Shown here in pieces: positions 32,735 through 44,831 of a stretch of DNA of 64,000 nucleotides (within the stretch, counting starts at the first letter, position 1; the number at the start of each line of letters is the position of its first letter). Under the pieces are notes generated by a model. The model saw only the letters and a list, made by a program, of their open reading frames with translations, was not told the DNA's origin and searched no databases. Made by a program: the position numbers and the translations under genes. The DNA is from Cladorrhinum sp. PSN259 (lineage: Eukaryota; Ascomycota; Sordariomycetes; Sordariales; Podosporaceae). The stretch covers positions 992,001 through 1,056,000 of the forward strand of contig MU867064.1 in the NCBI GenBank assembly GCA_033725935.1, in the 5' to 3' direction.

Positions 32735-35700
32735 TCACAATTGGTCAATGCTACTGATCAAGTGCTCCAACTGTTCATCACCCACCAGCTCCTGTCCACT
32801 CTTCAACACATGACCCAGCAGCCCCACAGCACCCTTCAATCTCTTGCACTTCATGTCCTCCTCCATCTCCCTCGACTTAGCGGCAGCAACATCCAGCACC
32901 TTCTTCGGGATCCTTGCGAGCCTTGCCACGTTCAGCCCGTACGACCTATGCGCTACGCCCTCGCCTACTTGATACAGGAACGTGATCTCCTCTTCCCCGT
33001 CCTCTGCACTCCTTTGGGTATTGAACCGCATATGCACGCACTTGACCCTCTCGTCACCCAGCCCCTCAGCTACTTTAGCCAAGTTCTGGTAGTGCGTAAT
33101 GAATAGGGTCAGGCATTTGGTCTCCTTGGCAACGTGTTCAAGAACGGCGTGCGCAATGGCTGCACCATCGTGCGTCGACGTGCCGCGACCTAGCTCGTCG
33201 AGAATGACGAGAGATCGCGGTGTAGCACCCCGAAGGATCGAAGCCGTCTCGGAGACTTCGACCATGAATGTTGATTCTCCTGCGAACAGGTTGTCACGGG
33301 CACCCATGCGCGTGTATATTGCGTCTGAGAGCGTCAGCTTCATGGCGTCTGCTGGGACGTAGGAGCCCATTTGTGCCAGCAGGACTAGCAGCGCGACGGC
33401 GCGGACGTAGCTGGATTTACCACCCATGTTTGGACCCGTGATCAGCTGAGCAATGCGGGACGGGGAGGAGAGCGCGGTAGTAAAGGGTATGTAGCCGTTT
33501 GGGAGAGTGTGTTCGGCGATGGGATGGCGGCCTTCGGTGATCGAAATAGTAGGAGGTGTACCGGAAGGAAGGAAGGTGGGCTTATTGTACCCGGGGAGGG
33601 CGGCAACTTCAGCAAAAGATAGGAGACAGTCGAGCGTGGCCAGCGAGGCCACGGCATCACGAAGAGGTTGGTAGTTTGCTGCGATTGATTTGAGCAGATC
33701 CGCAAAAGCTGCATCACAAGCTGCTGCGAGGGCTTCCTTGTGCTGGTCGCGCTCGTTGATCAAGCGCAATACCTCTGGCGTATGGAAGCGGGATACCTTC
33801 TTGGTGCCGCTGATCTTTGCCCACGAGGCTGGGACCTTCTTGACGTCAATGTTTGGTACCTCAATTAGAAACTCAATGCCTGACACCGTTACGTATGTGA
33901 CGGGTGTCTTGCTCTTAAGCTTGGCGGCCGCCTCCTTGCGGTGTTCATCCAGATCCTGTTCTACAGCAACGATACCCAACTTGTGCGTCGTAATGTCATC
34001 CGTCTCCTCCTCGTCACGGAAGAACTCATACTTGTCATCCTTTCTTGCTGCTTGGGCATTTATCTTGTCGAGGTATTTGATGACAATGTCTCCAATGGCT
34101 GGAAGAGAGCAGATGGCATCACTGATGAGTGGCGACTTGAACCCGGTATCAGCTGGGGACTTGACCCTAATGAACTCCATTGAAATCTTCTGTAAAGTCT
34201 GAAGAGTTGTCAACAGCTCTGGTCGGCTGCACTTCCCGTAGTATATGCGGATCAGGCTACGCTCAAGGTCGGCTTTGATCGACTTTAACATGCCAGTCAA
34301 CTTATCCACTTTCACAGTTGATTGGCTTTCAAGGAGCTCCTCCACTGCAGAAATGCGCTCTTCCAAGCGTTGCTGATCTAGTAAAGGACGTCCAACCCAC
34401 TTCCTTAGCAGTCTTTGGCCCGGGCGAGTATGAGTCTTGTCAAGTGCCCACATCAAACTCCCTTTCTCAGAGTGATCTGTGGAATTCCGGTATACTTCGA
34501 GACTTTCCAAAGTTGTCCCGTTGATCAGCATGTGCTGCCGAGTACTGAAAGACTGGAAATACTTGGTCAAATCGAAGATGTGTTCCAGGCCATACTCGGT
34601 TAGGTGCGTGATCATGGCGGACAAACATATTGTGACGGCTTCAGGAAGTTTCAAGACTTTCTCCAAAAGAGCTGCAGCCCGCTCATCGCTATCTTTCGTT
34701 TTACCAGCGTAGAACTGGGTGACGTGTGAAGAAGCTTCGGCAGCCATTGTCTTGCTCCTAGGGACCCGTTCCACGCGGCTTTTATCGCCAAAGACGTTTG
34801 TGCTGCTGCCGGAAAGATGTTGTACTAGTTTATCCGTGGCCTTGGATAAATCACCAACGATAAGGAATTCGCAGGGTGAAATGTGCAGCAGACGCGTTTC
34901 GATTTCACGCCTCATGAATCCATCCTCAAAGTTGTCATATATGATGTCTCCTGTCGCCGGCTGCACTGCAACGATGCCAACTTCAACTTTCTCGTCGGTA
35001 CCAGAGCCCTTGGTGGGTGACTCGGTCATACAAAGCAAGTAGCCACCGGATGGCGCACCGGTATTGTCGGTGGCCTGATCCAGCTCCGCATTCTCATCGA
35101 TATATGTGCCCTTTGTGTAGACATTGGTGAGTTTCCGGACGAAGGGTGCGTTGCGGTTATCGCCAGCCTTCTTCAACGCAGCCGTCTCGACTTGACGGAC
35201 GACTCCGACCTTGTGGCCCGCGGCGACTAGACGTTTTGCATGTACGCTCAGCCTGTGGACAGGTATACTAGCCGAAGCGAAGCGATCTAGGTGGGCTTCG
35301 GATGGATCTGCCTCGAGGTTAGTAGCGGAATTAGGAGAATGACTGGGTTGGAGGACTTTACGCACGTTCATCGTATCTGAATTTGCCGGGAATGCATACA
35401 ATGCTCAGTTCCTTGGCTGCTATGCGGGCATCCTCGCCAAAGAACCGAAACTTGTAGCCAACCTCGACGATCAAGAGCGTATCCATGTGTTTTCTTTTAA
35501 TGTCAAGAAACTGAATCTCCATGGGGGTGAGCTTGCCCGTCTTGGCGCCCTTCTTCTTGCCCTTGGTGGGCGGAGGGTCATCGTCTTCGGCGTCGTCTCC
35601 ACCTTCTGCGTCTTCACAATCCAACCCTGGGGTCTCGCTATCCGCTTGGACGTTCCCTCTTCTTAGCAATGGCATGCTATCAGGGCGACCGAGCTTCTCG

Positions 35701-36170
35701 ACAAACTTTCTGTGAAGTTCCTCCTTTTTCCGTTTGGTAGCAGCATCTTCATCCTCGGCCCCACCGTGGATGCTTTCTTTGGCTTCGGCATTATAAATGT
35801 ATTGTCCTGTTCTTGAGGACGAACTCAAACTTTCTGCAGCAGATTCGCGGGGTGGGAATGGCTTGGGAGAAGGCTTGTCTGAGGGTTCTGCATCGTCATC
35901 GCTGTCGTCGATGACGCTTGGTCTAGTACGCTTCGCTGCACGGCTGGGTCTGGTACCACTCGCGTTCGCGGTATCTGGATTCTCCTGTAGCGGTCGCTTC
36001 CGGGTAGATTCAGAGGGTTTGGAGGTTGCAGGTCTGGGAGTCGAGGATGACGGGGTGGCAGTAGAGGCATCCGTGGAACTGGGTGGTTTGAGCCCATTGA
36101 TTGTTTTTGGCGTGAAAAAGCTAGTGAGGGAAGATTGCCTCTTCTCAGGCGGTTTCGACGGGCCGGGCAT
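32735..36170 (-). CDS. msh3: DNA mismatch repair protein MSH3
   Basis: Two exons on the minus strand, 35366-36170 and 32735-35307, give 1125 residues. The ATG at 36170 is the first in frame. The splice makes FRYDEHPSEAHLDRF, typical of the MutS mismatch-recognition domain. A PCNA-interacting box, QSSLTSFF, is at residues 12-19. A long disordered, acidic region follows to about 195, then MutS domains I-IV. The ATPase has Walker A GPNMGGKSS near 893 and Walker B DELGRGTSTHDGAAIAHAVL near 970. The C-terminal helix-turn-helix dimerises with MSH2. MutS-beta (MSH2-MSH3) recognises larger insertion/deletion loops and 3' flaps in the nucleus. The gene is divergent from the sugar porter. Confidence 0.97.
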
Positions 36171-39100
36171 TGTCAATTCGTCGACGGGGACGTGTTTCTG
36201 AAATTTGGTGATGTCACACAAATCCTGTCTCCATCAAACGCGTAATTATGCGAGGAAATGCTATCACGCGTAGATTTGAAGACGCGTGCAGAGCCAAGAA
36301 TACGCGACAAGGGCCTGTTGAGTGCTTGCACACTCTATACGAAGTCACATGACGTGGAGATATCCCCTACACTTTTGTGCATGAATCAACCCCGCGATTT
36401 TTGTTTCACCCCCATTTTCCCCAGAAAGAACATGGTCAGGGCCCCATGCAAAAAGTGGCGCAAATTCAAAATCCTTTTGATTCTCTTGTTTTGTTTCCGA
36501 AATCCAACGACATGCTTCTGTCCAGACCTGTTGGTTCTGAGCCTTAGTCTAATTTCTGTACCAACGATCTCGCAGTTCCACCAACACGACGACAGAACTC
36601 AAGAAAGTCCAGGTAACATGCTCCAATCGTTGAATCAGAATCAACACCACCGACCCATGTCGCTTTATTATTTCCAGATCGTTGCAGCGCTCTGCATTGC
36701 ATGCAATTCAACCCTACGGGCTAGCGTTATTAACTACCTTTGACCACCCAGTAGCGAGTGCATGTCCTCTTCTGGCGTGCTGTACACTATCTGATGATTC
36801 CGGGAATGTGGGTATGAGTCTTCATCAAACAGACGCTCACTGATAGGTCAGTTTGAGCGATCATAGGAAGTGCGCCATGTACCATGTCGATAATAAACAT
36901 GCTGGATCTGCATCGAATGCAAACAGCGGTTGATGGTGCCCAATGAAGCGGCGTGCCTTAGAAAATGATAAGATAGGGTGCCCTTGAATTCGGCCGCTGT
37001 TGCAGTATCGTTTGACGGCACAGAGATAGTACTATAGTAATGCAGCCCGTGTCTCAGTCTTTGTATGGGAAAGGAAGGTAACTTAATCTTGACTTGCAGG
37101 AACACCTGCCCTGGAACTTTCTAAACCCCCAAACCCAGAGGCCAGACTTTTTGAGCCAAACCTCACTCGATGGCCATTTCTCTAAATGAAGAAAATAAAA
37201 ATAAAAATAACAAAAAATTGCGACAATTCATCCCTGAGGAAATCTTTTCATTTTGTTCCGAAAACATGCAGTTGCAGCCACGGTACCGAGGTGCTAGCCG
37301 AAACAATTCACAATCGGAAATGAATGACCGTGGTGTTCGAGACCTAACTCAACATCTCACCGTCGGACATCGCCCCCGCAGAGCTGTGCATCCATGATCA
37401 GCTAACCCGTGGACCACCTTCCGGCGGAAAATATCCTGCTGGCACGATGCTCAAAACGTCCACTCGGCTGAGAAACGGTCGACCGACCCAAGCGTGCGTC
37501 ACTCAGGAGCCGGCCCTTTCAGGCTGAATGGTCGGCCAAGACGGATAATTGACGTTGGCGTCCAGTGCCTGACCTCTACAGACCAGGACTGGACAGGGGC
37601 AGGGTCCTCCTGTTCCCCAGAGATGCCAGAAGCACTGCGGAAGCCCAGCCGGAACTTGTTCATGCTCTCTGCGAGCCACTTATCAATCGGCCGCCACAAG
37701 TCACTAGCGTATTCAAGTTGGGTAGCGGAACGGCCCTGCTAACCATTCTCAGCTTCAAGTCTCTCACTCAAGTCCGCTAAGCTACCGAGAGAAGAGCAAA
37801 CACCGAACGACAGGTGGGGGCCCCCCGGATTCAACTCCACGGAAATACGGGGAGCTTTCCAGCTGCCCAATCACGATCTTCCCATGCTCACCCCCAAACC
37901 TACCGATCCCACGGGCTTGTGATCGAAGCAGGTTTTCCGGAGGGTTTTCGACAAGTCAGCCGGCGTGTTAAGCACATGTGCTTTAGCGGCGCCTGTGGCG
38001 CTTCCGGCTCTATCAACGGCAGCCCGGTACCGAATTCACGGCATCGCTATTCATCCTTAGGAGGGTTTGAACCGTCGCGTTTGCGCCTAGTATTTTCTTC
38101 AACGAAGCGAGGATGCGCATAATGCGGACGGTGTGCATTTCATATGTCTGACACGGCTCGCCTGCCCCTGGCAAGTAGGAAAGCAGCGTCTCATCGGGCC
38201 ATCGAGGGTGGCCAGGACCAGCCGTGGCCATCCAGGAATATCCCAAGTCTGGCAAATATTGCCTAATTGAGAACGCAGCGCAACCTTGGCACCTTGCAGT
38301 CCGTGGCTCATCAAGCATTGCTGCACGAGCCTTCACGCAAGTACATTTCTCTTTAGTAGGCATGACCGTCAATAAATTGGCCACGCTCTTCTGGAAGCAT
38401 CAGAATTGCCTTGATGGAATGAAGTCACAGCATTTGCGAAATCGAGTTAGACTTGCGCCTCATCTTGCCGCCAATCTGGTGCCCGATCTCTTCGCCGGTC
38501 CGCTTCCACCGGCTCTGCATGGCCTGGCTGAATGTGGCGTACTCTTATTGTTCCCATTCGCCCAGCCCGCTCGGTTGGCCGGGCGCTGACAAGGTGCCCA
38601 CGCGATAACCGGTCCGATCACCAAGGCGGGCAAGCAGGTCGAACTGCCCCAGAGGGTGTGTGGAGCGCAGGAGCTGAGCTCTGGCCAGTCAGTCGAGGTT
38701 GAGGCCTGCCAAGGCTCGGCAAGGGAAAAATCCTGTGGGTGCCCACATACGACTCCCTATTTGGTATGGAGAAGTGAGGGGCATACTGGGGTGGCATGGT
38801 CAAAGTTGGGGAAAGTTTGGAGAGGCCCGGTGATCAACTCAACTCCACGATGTCAAGGTATCATCGCTTTCGGATTCCACACCTTGAAAGCCTGGGGTTG
38901 TCTGGGGTATTCCTGGATTTGTACCGGAGCTGCTTCTGGAGTCTCTCTTGCGAGCTCTGTCGAGGCTGGACCCCTTTTTCCCTGAGCGATCGAGAGAGCA
39001 ACGACGTCTGCAGGAGTGCAGGAAAGCTCTCGTGGTGGGCATATTAGCCTCATTGGAACACACAGTCGGTTTCTGGCCAGCCCGCCGGGACTGGCGAGAC

Positions 39101-39694
39101 TCTTGGGAAGCTCAGACTGGCAATATGCTGCCGTGTCGCCTCCGTCCCGGCATCATGTACCGGCCTACTGTCCATTATCCATTTTCCTTGCGGGTCCAGC
39201 AGAGCGGCTTACACTAACTATTTGCAGGAGTGGGTGCTTTGTCCACCGTTCTGCGGGACAGGAGCGCTGGTATCTTGAGGTATCCGGGGGTGCACACATT
39301 GGCTAAGCTTCTCTGCAGCTTGGTAGCCCGCATCTTCCCCATCACACCTTGTCGTTCACCAATCGCCTTTCTCGATCGCCTGGCCGGTCCGCATGTCCGA
39401 CTAAGAGCACACTCCAGACCTCCCCCATACCTCCCATACCTGACCATGCTTCCCCATGCCTTCCCAGACGGTGCCATGCTTTCCCCGTAATCCCAGTGTC
39501 ACGTCTTCCATCCCTTGAGTGTCTTTATAATCCCCAGATCCCCCCCTTCGGATCTGTTTGCTTTTCTGTTCCTCAGTTGTGTCGCCATCAACCCGCCTTG
39601 AGAGCCATTGACTTGCCTCTCTCGTACCGCACACGGTCAATTGTCTAGATCCAATACCCACCACCACCACCACCAAAGGGCCACAACCACCAAC
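36171..39694. other. Divergent intergenic region, MSH3 and sugar porter
   Basis: About 3.5 kb with no gene I can support. A 161-codon frame at 36258-36743 is judged spurious. The half nearest the transporter holds several SYGGRG (CreA-type) hexamers, a 10-bp GGGGGCCCCC palindrome at 37816-37825, and a TATA-like tttataa at 39524-39530. The leader ends in repeated cca just before the start codon. Confidence 0.5.
38892..38907 (+). promoter_or_regulatory. Paired CTGGGG motifs (CreA consensus SYGGRG)
   Basis: CTGGGG at 38892-38897 and again at 38902-38907, about 800 bases before the sugar porter ATG. Single matches also lie at 37814, 38786 (plus) and 38647, 39532 (minus). CreA/CRE1 represses alternative carbon-source genes, and paired sites are typically the functional ones. 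Binding here is inferred. Confidence 0.35.
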
Positions 39695-41379
39695 ATGGGC
39701 CTTTTCGATAAGAAGCCTCAGGCCGAGGCTACTGAGCTTGCTCAGGAAGAGGCTCCCAAGTTTGAGAGAGTCGAATGGAGAAAGGATCCCGGTCTTCGCA
39801 AGCTCTACTTTTACGCCGTCGTTCTTTGCGTTGCCTCTGCCACCACTGGTTACGATGGGTATGTGACGGGATTGTTGAAGAATTGCACTGGTCCTTGTAG
39901 CTAACCATGGATTTTATCGTACAGCATGTTCTTCAACAGCGCCCAGAACATGGATACATGGCAAAACTACTTCGGTCACCCCAAGGGCTCCAAGCTCGGT
40001 CTTGTCGGTGCCCTCTACCAGATTGGTAGCTTGGTCTCCATCCCCATCGTCCCCGTGCTCGCCGATAACTTCGGCCGCAAACTTCCGATTGCCATCGGCT
40101 GCGCCATCATGATCGTCGGTGCCATCCTCCAGGGCGTCAGCAAGAATCTGAACATTTTCATGGGCGGTCGCGTCCTTCTTGGTTTCGGAAACTCCCTCGC
40201 TCAGATCTCATCGCCCATGCTTCTCACCGAGCTCTGCCATCCTCAGCATCGTGGTCGTCTCACCACCGTTTACAACTGCTTGTGGAACGTCGGTGCCCTG
40301 ATTGTTTCTTGGCTTGCATTTGGCACCAACTACATTCCCAACGAGTGGTCTTGGCGTATTCCCGCCCTGCTCCAGGCTCTCCCCTCCATTATCCAGCTTA
40401 CCTTCATCTACTGGGTCCCTGAGTCACCGCGTTTCCTGATCGCCAAGGACAAGCATGATCAGGCGCTCGCCATCTTGGGCAAGTACCATGCCAACGGCGA
40501 CATCAACAACCCCACCGTCCAGTTCGAGTTCCAGGAGATCAAGGAGACCATTCGCCTTGAGTATGAGGCCAAGGGCAACAGCAGCTATCTTGACTTCTTC
40601 CGCACCAAGGGCAACCGTTACCGCCTTTCCGTTCTCATTTCGCTTGGTATCTTCTCCCAATGGTCTGGAAATGCCATTATCTCCAACTATGCCAACAAGC
40701 TGTACGAGTCTGCCGGTATCGAGGATTCTACCGCCAAGCTCGGTCTCTCCGCCGGTCAGACCGTTCTTGCCCTCATTGTCTCCATCACCATGGCTATGCT
40801 TGTCGACAAGATCGGTCGTCGCACCAGTTTCCTTGCTGCCACCGGTGGCATGTTCGGTACCTTCGTCTTCTGGACCCTCACTTCAGGCTTGTATGAGGAG
40901 CATGGCTCTCCTGGTGCCGACAAGGCCATGATCTTCTTCATTTGGTTATTCGGTGTCATGTACGCTCTTGCCTGGTCCGGTCTGCTCGTCGGCTACTCCA
41001 TTGAGATTCTGCCCTACAAGCTCCGTGCCAAGGGACTTATGATCATGAACATCTGCGTCCAGGCCGCTCTTACCCTCAACATTTACGCCAACCCTGTTGC
41101 TTTCGATCACTTCGAGGGCCACACCTGGAAGCTCTATCTTATCTACACCGTAAGTGTTGATAAATGTCTACTCTTGGCCGCGTACTATACTAACCAACTC
41201 ATTTACAGTGCTGGATCTTCCTCGAATTCGTCTTCGTCTACTTCATGTATGTTGAGACCAAGGGCCCCACCCTCGAGGAGCTCGCCAAGATCATCGATGG
41301 CGATGAGGCCGAGGTTGCCAACGTCGATATCCACCAGGTGGAGAAGGAGTCTCAGATCAACGAGGAGAAGTCGGCCTAA
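39695..41379 (+). CDS. MFS sugar porter (lactose permease/hexose transporter-like)
   Basis: Three exons, 39695-39858, 39925-41149 and 41209-41379, give 519 residues. Sugar porter signatures are all present: the GRK loop in LADNFGRKLPIAIG, PESPRFLIAKDKHDQA at the end of the first half, DKIGRRTSF between helices 8 and 9, and VETKGPTLEE after helix 12 (PETKG-type). Twelve membrane helices can be counted. The N-terminus is hydrophilic and acidic. By similarity it is a proton-coupled sugar importer of the plasma membrane. The LacP/lactose permease clade is suggested by GYDGMFFNSAQNMDTWQ and YFGHPKGSKLGL, but substrate cannot be fixed from sequence. Codon use is strongly C-ending, which suggests high expression. 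Confidence 0.9.
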
Positions 41380-42890
41380 GGACTTGGTCATTGATTGGTT
41401 CCCCTGGCTTTGTTTATTTGCGTGATTTGGGTGCAGAACCGAGCTCTAGTTGCGTTCTTTTCTTTCGGCATTTTCCCAAGCGAGGCTCGGCTAAGGGGTT
41501 GCGACGGTCTCTCCTTTGCATGTTCGGGACGGAATGGAAAAGGTTACTTTCCCGGCCGCTGGGACGGGAAAGAACGTTCTATCTCAGTTCTCGAACTATC
41601 CCGCGCTCATTTCCCCAATGCGCGGGTTTACGAGGTCATGATGATTGGAACGACGGGAAAGGGCCGAGTGACAAGGGCGTTGAAGGCATAGCGGTTGGTT
41701 TTATTAATATGTGATAATCTATTTTATATACCCTTGAATGATACAATAGCATTCTTCTCTCACTTTCGGCTGGTATTATCTATTTTTGTTCCTGCAGGAG
41801 AAGTACACCAGTTACCGAGCCAATCTTGCTTTATCCAAGCTTCGCCATGGTTTCAGGGTAGGCATCACTTTGCAATTTTGCGTGAAAAGCTGTGATATGT
41901 TCCACGATCATGAAAATCTGCCCCTCTGATATCGATTCCATGAATGAGTACCATGACCTGGTGCCTCGAGTAAGTGGCAGAATGCCTAATTCTGAGAATC
42001 CCATCAGAAATCGCGGGCACGATCAGCTCACCACACCATCTTCATCCTGTTGTCCCACCACATCTTTCATCTAACTACACCCTCTTGCAATATGAAAGCC
42101 GCAGTCCCCGACCCACGAGATCGGTTCAGAGGCGTGTCAAGAGCCAAGGCTTCTTTATCATGCATGCGCGAGGTGTCACCGAGCGAATCTGGTTCCTGGG
42201 CTTCATCTCGACTCGCTTCTTGGGTTCTTCTGGACCAAGACCATGATAGAACCCGATTCAAACGATGATACCGTCTCATAAAGCACATGACCAGTAGTGA
42301 GTCTAGGCTCGAGTATCCTTCGTCAAAACGGTAGCAATCATGAAGTGGCAAAGATCACCACCATACCGGGGAGAAGACCCAATGACCAAAGCTCGCCATG
42401 TAGACTAAATCCGATGAAGTTCTAGAAGCGAACGGGGTTACAATCCGCCACTCATCTGGGGGATAAGGGACGATCTGTTTCCCCAAGTTGAGAAAGTTGC
42501 CATCTCCGATTTCTTTCCCCAAACCCTCGCCCAAAGGCACCAAGACCCTGTATTCCCGGAAGTCGCTAGGTACCAAGTATATCAATGTACCAAAAGTAGG
42601 TACGTACTTTCTTCCCCAAGACTCCACGCCGCGCCTTCTGCACGCCATTTCTGCATATTACCCGGGGTTCCACATTCATTCCACATCCTACTTCTCGACC
42701 TGAGTGAAGGAACTTTCTTTTGTTGCGCTCAAACCACACAGGCAGCACACCCCTTTTCCTTGTACCACCCCGTCACATCGTCCGACCCAACCATTCTCCT
42801 CGCTCCCAAAGATACCCCGATCCTGGTTTCGCGATATGAAGGAAGGAACCAGCTTGCTACCCTACCCAAATTAACCACTCACCCATTCTC
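41380..42890. other. Intergenic after the sugar porter
   Basis: Transporter 3' UTR, then ordinary sequence with no supportable gene. From about 42,640 it becomes C/T-rich, like a promoter and leader leading to the tentative small gene at 42891. Confidence 0.45.
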
Positions 42891-43283
42891 ATGAAGCGAG
42901 ACGGAGACGTCGTTTCTCGTCGGGCCCCAGCACCCGCCAGCCGGTGAGCCGCAAACAAGCCACCGCGTTAGAAGTTGGGCATTGTGTTCCACAATAGCGC
43001 CGCGGGGAGTCAACCGCAGTAAATCAATATAATACATACATATAGATGAATCCAGGTCCCCGCAACAAGAATGCAGCATGGTGATCGTTTGATATTCGTC
43101 GTCCCCTTATCTTTCTGCAGCAAGCAAAAAGAGACAGGGAAATCTCTCATCACGCCAACTGAGTATCCTAACACATCGAACGATCGGTACTACCTGTCCC
43201 CCAAGGCACGCCCAGCTAGGATGGATTTAGCCGGTGTAGACAAACCCGGAGATGCCCACAATCCTTCTCCGTTAAGGAAGTAG
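42891..43283 (+). CDS. Tentative small spliced gene, 71 residues
   Basis: An ATG at 42891 opens exon 1 (42891-42943), which ends at a good donor (CCG|gtgagc). The acceptor at 43120 has a fine pyrimidine tract (ccccttatctttctgcag). Exon 2 (43121-43283) joins in phase and ends at TAG. The product starts MKRDGDVVSRRAPAPASRKQ, is basic and hydrophilic, and ends in DAHNPSPLRK. The 177-nt intron lacks a clear CTRAC branch site, and an alternative acceptor at 42997 would give a 25-residue peptide. I recognise no family. It could equally be a non-coding transcript or chance. Confidence 0.28.
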
Positions 43284-44123
43284 ATAAAAAGACAAAACGG
43301 AAGGCTGACGGTACTTGGAATCGTCATGGATATTTTCTCGCATACGAGCCGAGCCATCCATTCATGAATACGAAACTGAGTCAAACTAGGCTTGAATAAA
43401 AGATCCACCGCAAATCATGACGATGATAATGAAGGAGAGCCCAAGGCCACGCGGGCGGTTTTGGGTGCGGTGTGTCAAAAGTTCCCGTTCGCCGGTCGGT
43501 CGGTCGGTGTGTGTAAGTGGTATTAGCCGGTGTTAGTCATCAAGATAGATCTCACGGCATAAGCACTATCTAAGTCCATCTTAGTCACACCCATTCAGAC
43601 TATCATTTTACCCGGCAAACCGCCACTCGAAAACCCCCAAAAGTTCGTGGAGTGAGATCCACGATTTTACACATGCCACTTCCATATCCTCATTATACAC
43701 GTCAAATCGTTCACAAAGGCTCATCAAGTCGCTTTTACAAATCCACTCGTCATTGGATCTTCTCCAAAAAAAAATATTAAAAAAATAGCTCTGATGAACC
43801 CCACCCCGATCCCTGTAAAATGGTTGTCTCTTCACTCAGCGGAAGTAAACAAACCCGAAAAAGGGGCAAAACCCCCCAAATCCGCCCCAATGTACATTCT
43901 CCCAGTGACTGAAAGACACAACCACAAACCCATATCTTCATAATACCAAAATCTCTGGCTACTACATATCAAACATTTTTTTCTTCTTCTGTTTTTCAAT
44001 AGGCTAAATCCATTCAAAGCCCCTCCCCCCAAAGAATTAAAAAATTAAAAGTTGAATTTCATTAATGATGATGAAAAATCTACAAAACTCCCCCAAAAAA
44101 ATATATAATCATGATTTCATCAA
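43284..44123. other. Intergenic before tRNA-Leu
   Basis: A-rich sequence with a cggt tandem repeat near 43494-43509 (followed by gtgtgtg). The A run near 44094-44101 gives a T-run terminator for the minus-strand tRNA. No gene is seen. Confidence 0.5.
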
Positions 44124-44261
44124 TGACAAGAGTGGGATTCGAACCCACGCCCTTTCGGACTGCGAATTTTCTTCGAAATTTTCATTCGTTACAACAATCT
44201 GTCCGTAATGAACATATCAAATTCCTGAACACAGCGCCTTAGACCGCTCGGCCATCTTGCC
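44124..44261 (-). tRNA. trnL-CAG: tRNA-Leu (CAG) with 58-nt intron
   Basis: On the minus strand from 44261, GGCAAGA pairs with TCTTGTC at the 3' end (one G-T pair). The D-arm is GGCCGAGCGGTCTAAGGC, typical of Leu. The anticodon stem is CTGTG with CGCAG, and the loop TTCAGG carries anticodon CAG. An intron at 44166-44223 interrupts the loop one base after the anticodon, the standard position. A class II variable arm (CCGAAAGGG) and T-arm GTGGGTTCGAATCCCAC follow. The discriminator base is A. Confidence 0.93.
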
Positions 44262-44831
44262 CTTTTTTTTTTTTCCACATGAAATTATTTGGTTGGTTGG
44301 TTGTTTCGCTCGGTCGTACAGTACTATCCTTTTGAGAATGTTGCACCAGAGCTTTCTCACACTACATAATAGTAGGCATCAGGGGCAAGAATCCCGGAAA
44401 ATGGGGAAACAACCACGAATCAACGTATGTCTTCTTCTTCTTCTTCTTCTTCTTCTTCCTCTATGGGCGTGACAGCAAATCTGCGACTAAATTTTCCGGC
44501 TTTGGTTCTATCTAGCGTAAAAGAGACTGCTGCAGATCCATATAATGAAATGCCTGGAGACGGTTTTTGAAGTCATCAAACGTGGCAAGTGTGTCAGTGT
44601 TAGGAAAAGTTGTGATGAGAATTGCAAACAACAAACACTCACAACAACAACCATAATCATAATCATGATAGGCAAATTGGTATATGGAACGATTCAGAGA
44701 TATATAAGCGGAATAATAGTCAAAACAAGCACAAAACCACAACATCTTATTGTCTATTCAAGCAAACAAACAAACCCTACCGATATAGTTGATCTTGAAG
44801 GCTAACGATAGCATTTCTACACTCACTGACT
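44262..44831. other. Intergenic, tRNA-Leu to disordered-protein gene
   Basis: Contains a CTT trinucleotide tract and AT-rich sequence. No gene is seen. Confidence 0.6.
44431..44458 (+). repeat. (CTT)n microsatellite
   Basis: About nine uninterrupted CTT units. Confidence 0.92.

Noticed and set aside
32741..35042. Several plus-strand frames of 60-170 codons opposite MSH3
   Set aside because: Antisense shadows of a well-supported conserved gene.
36258..36743. 161-codon frame upstream of MSH3
   Set aside because: Composition looks like translated promoter sequence; no motif or homology recognised.
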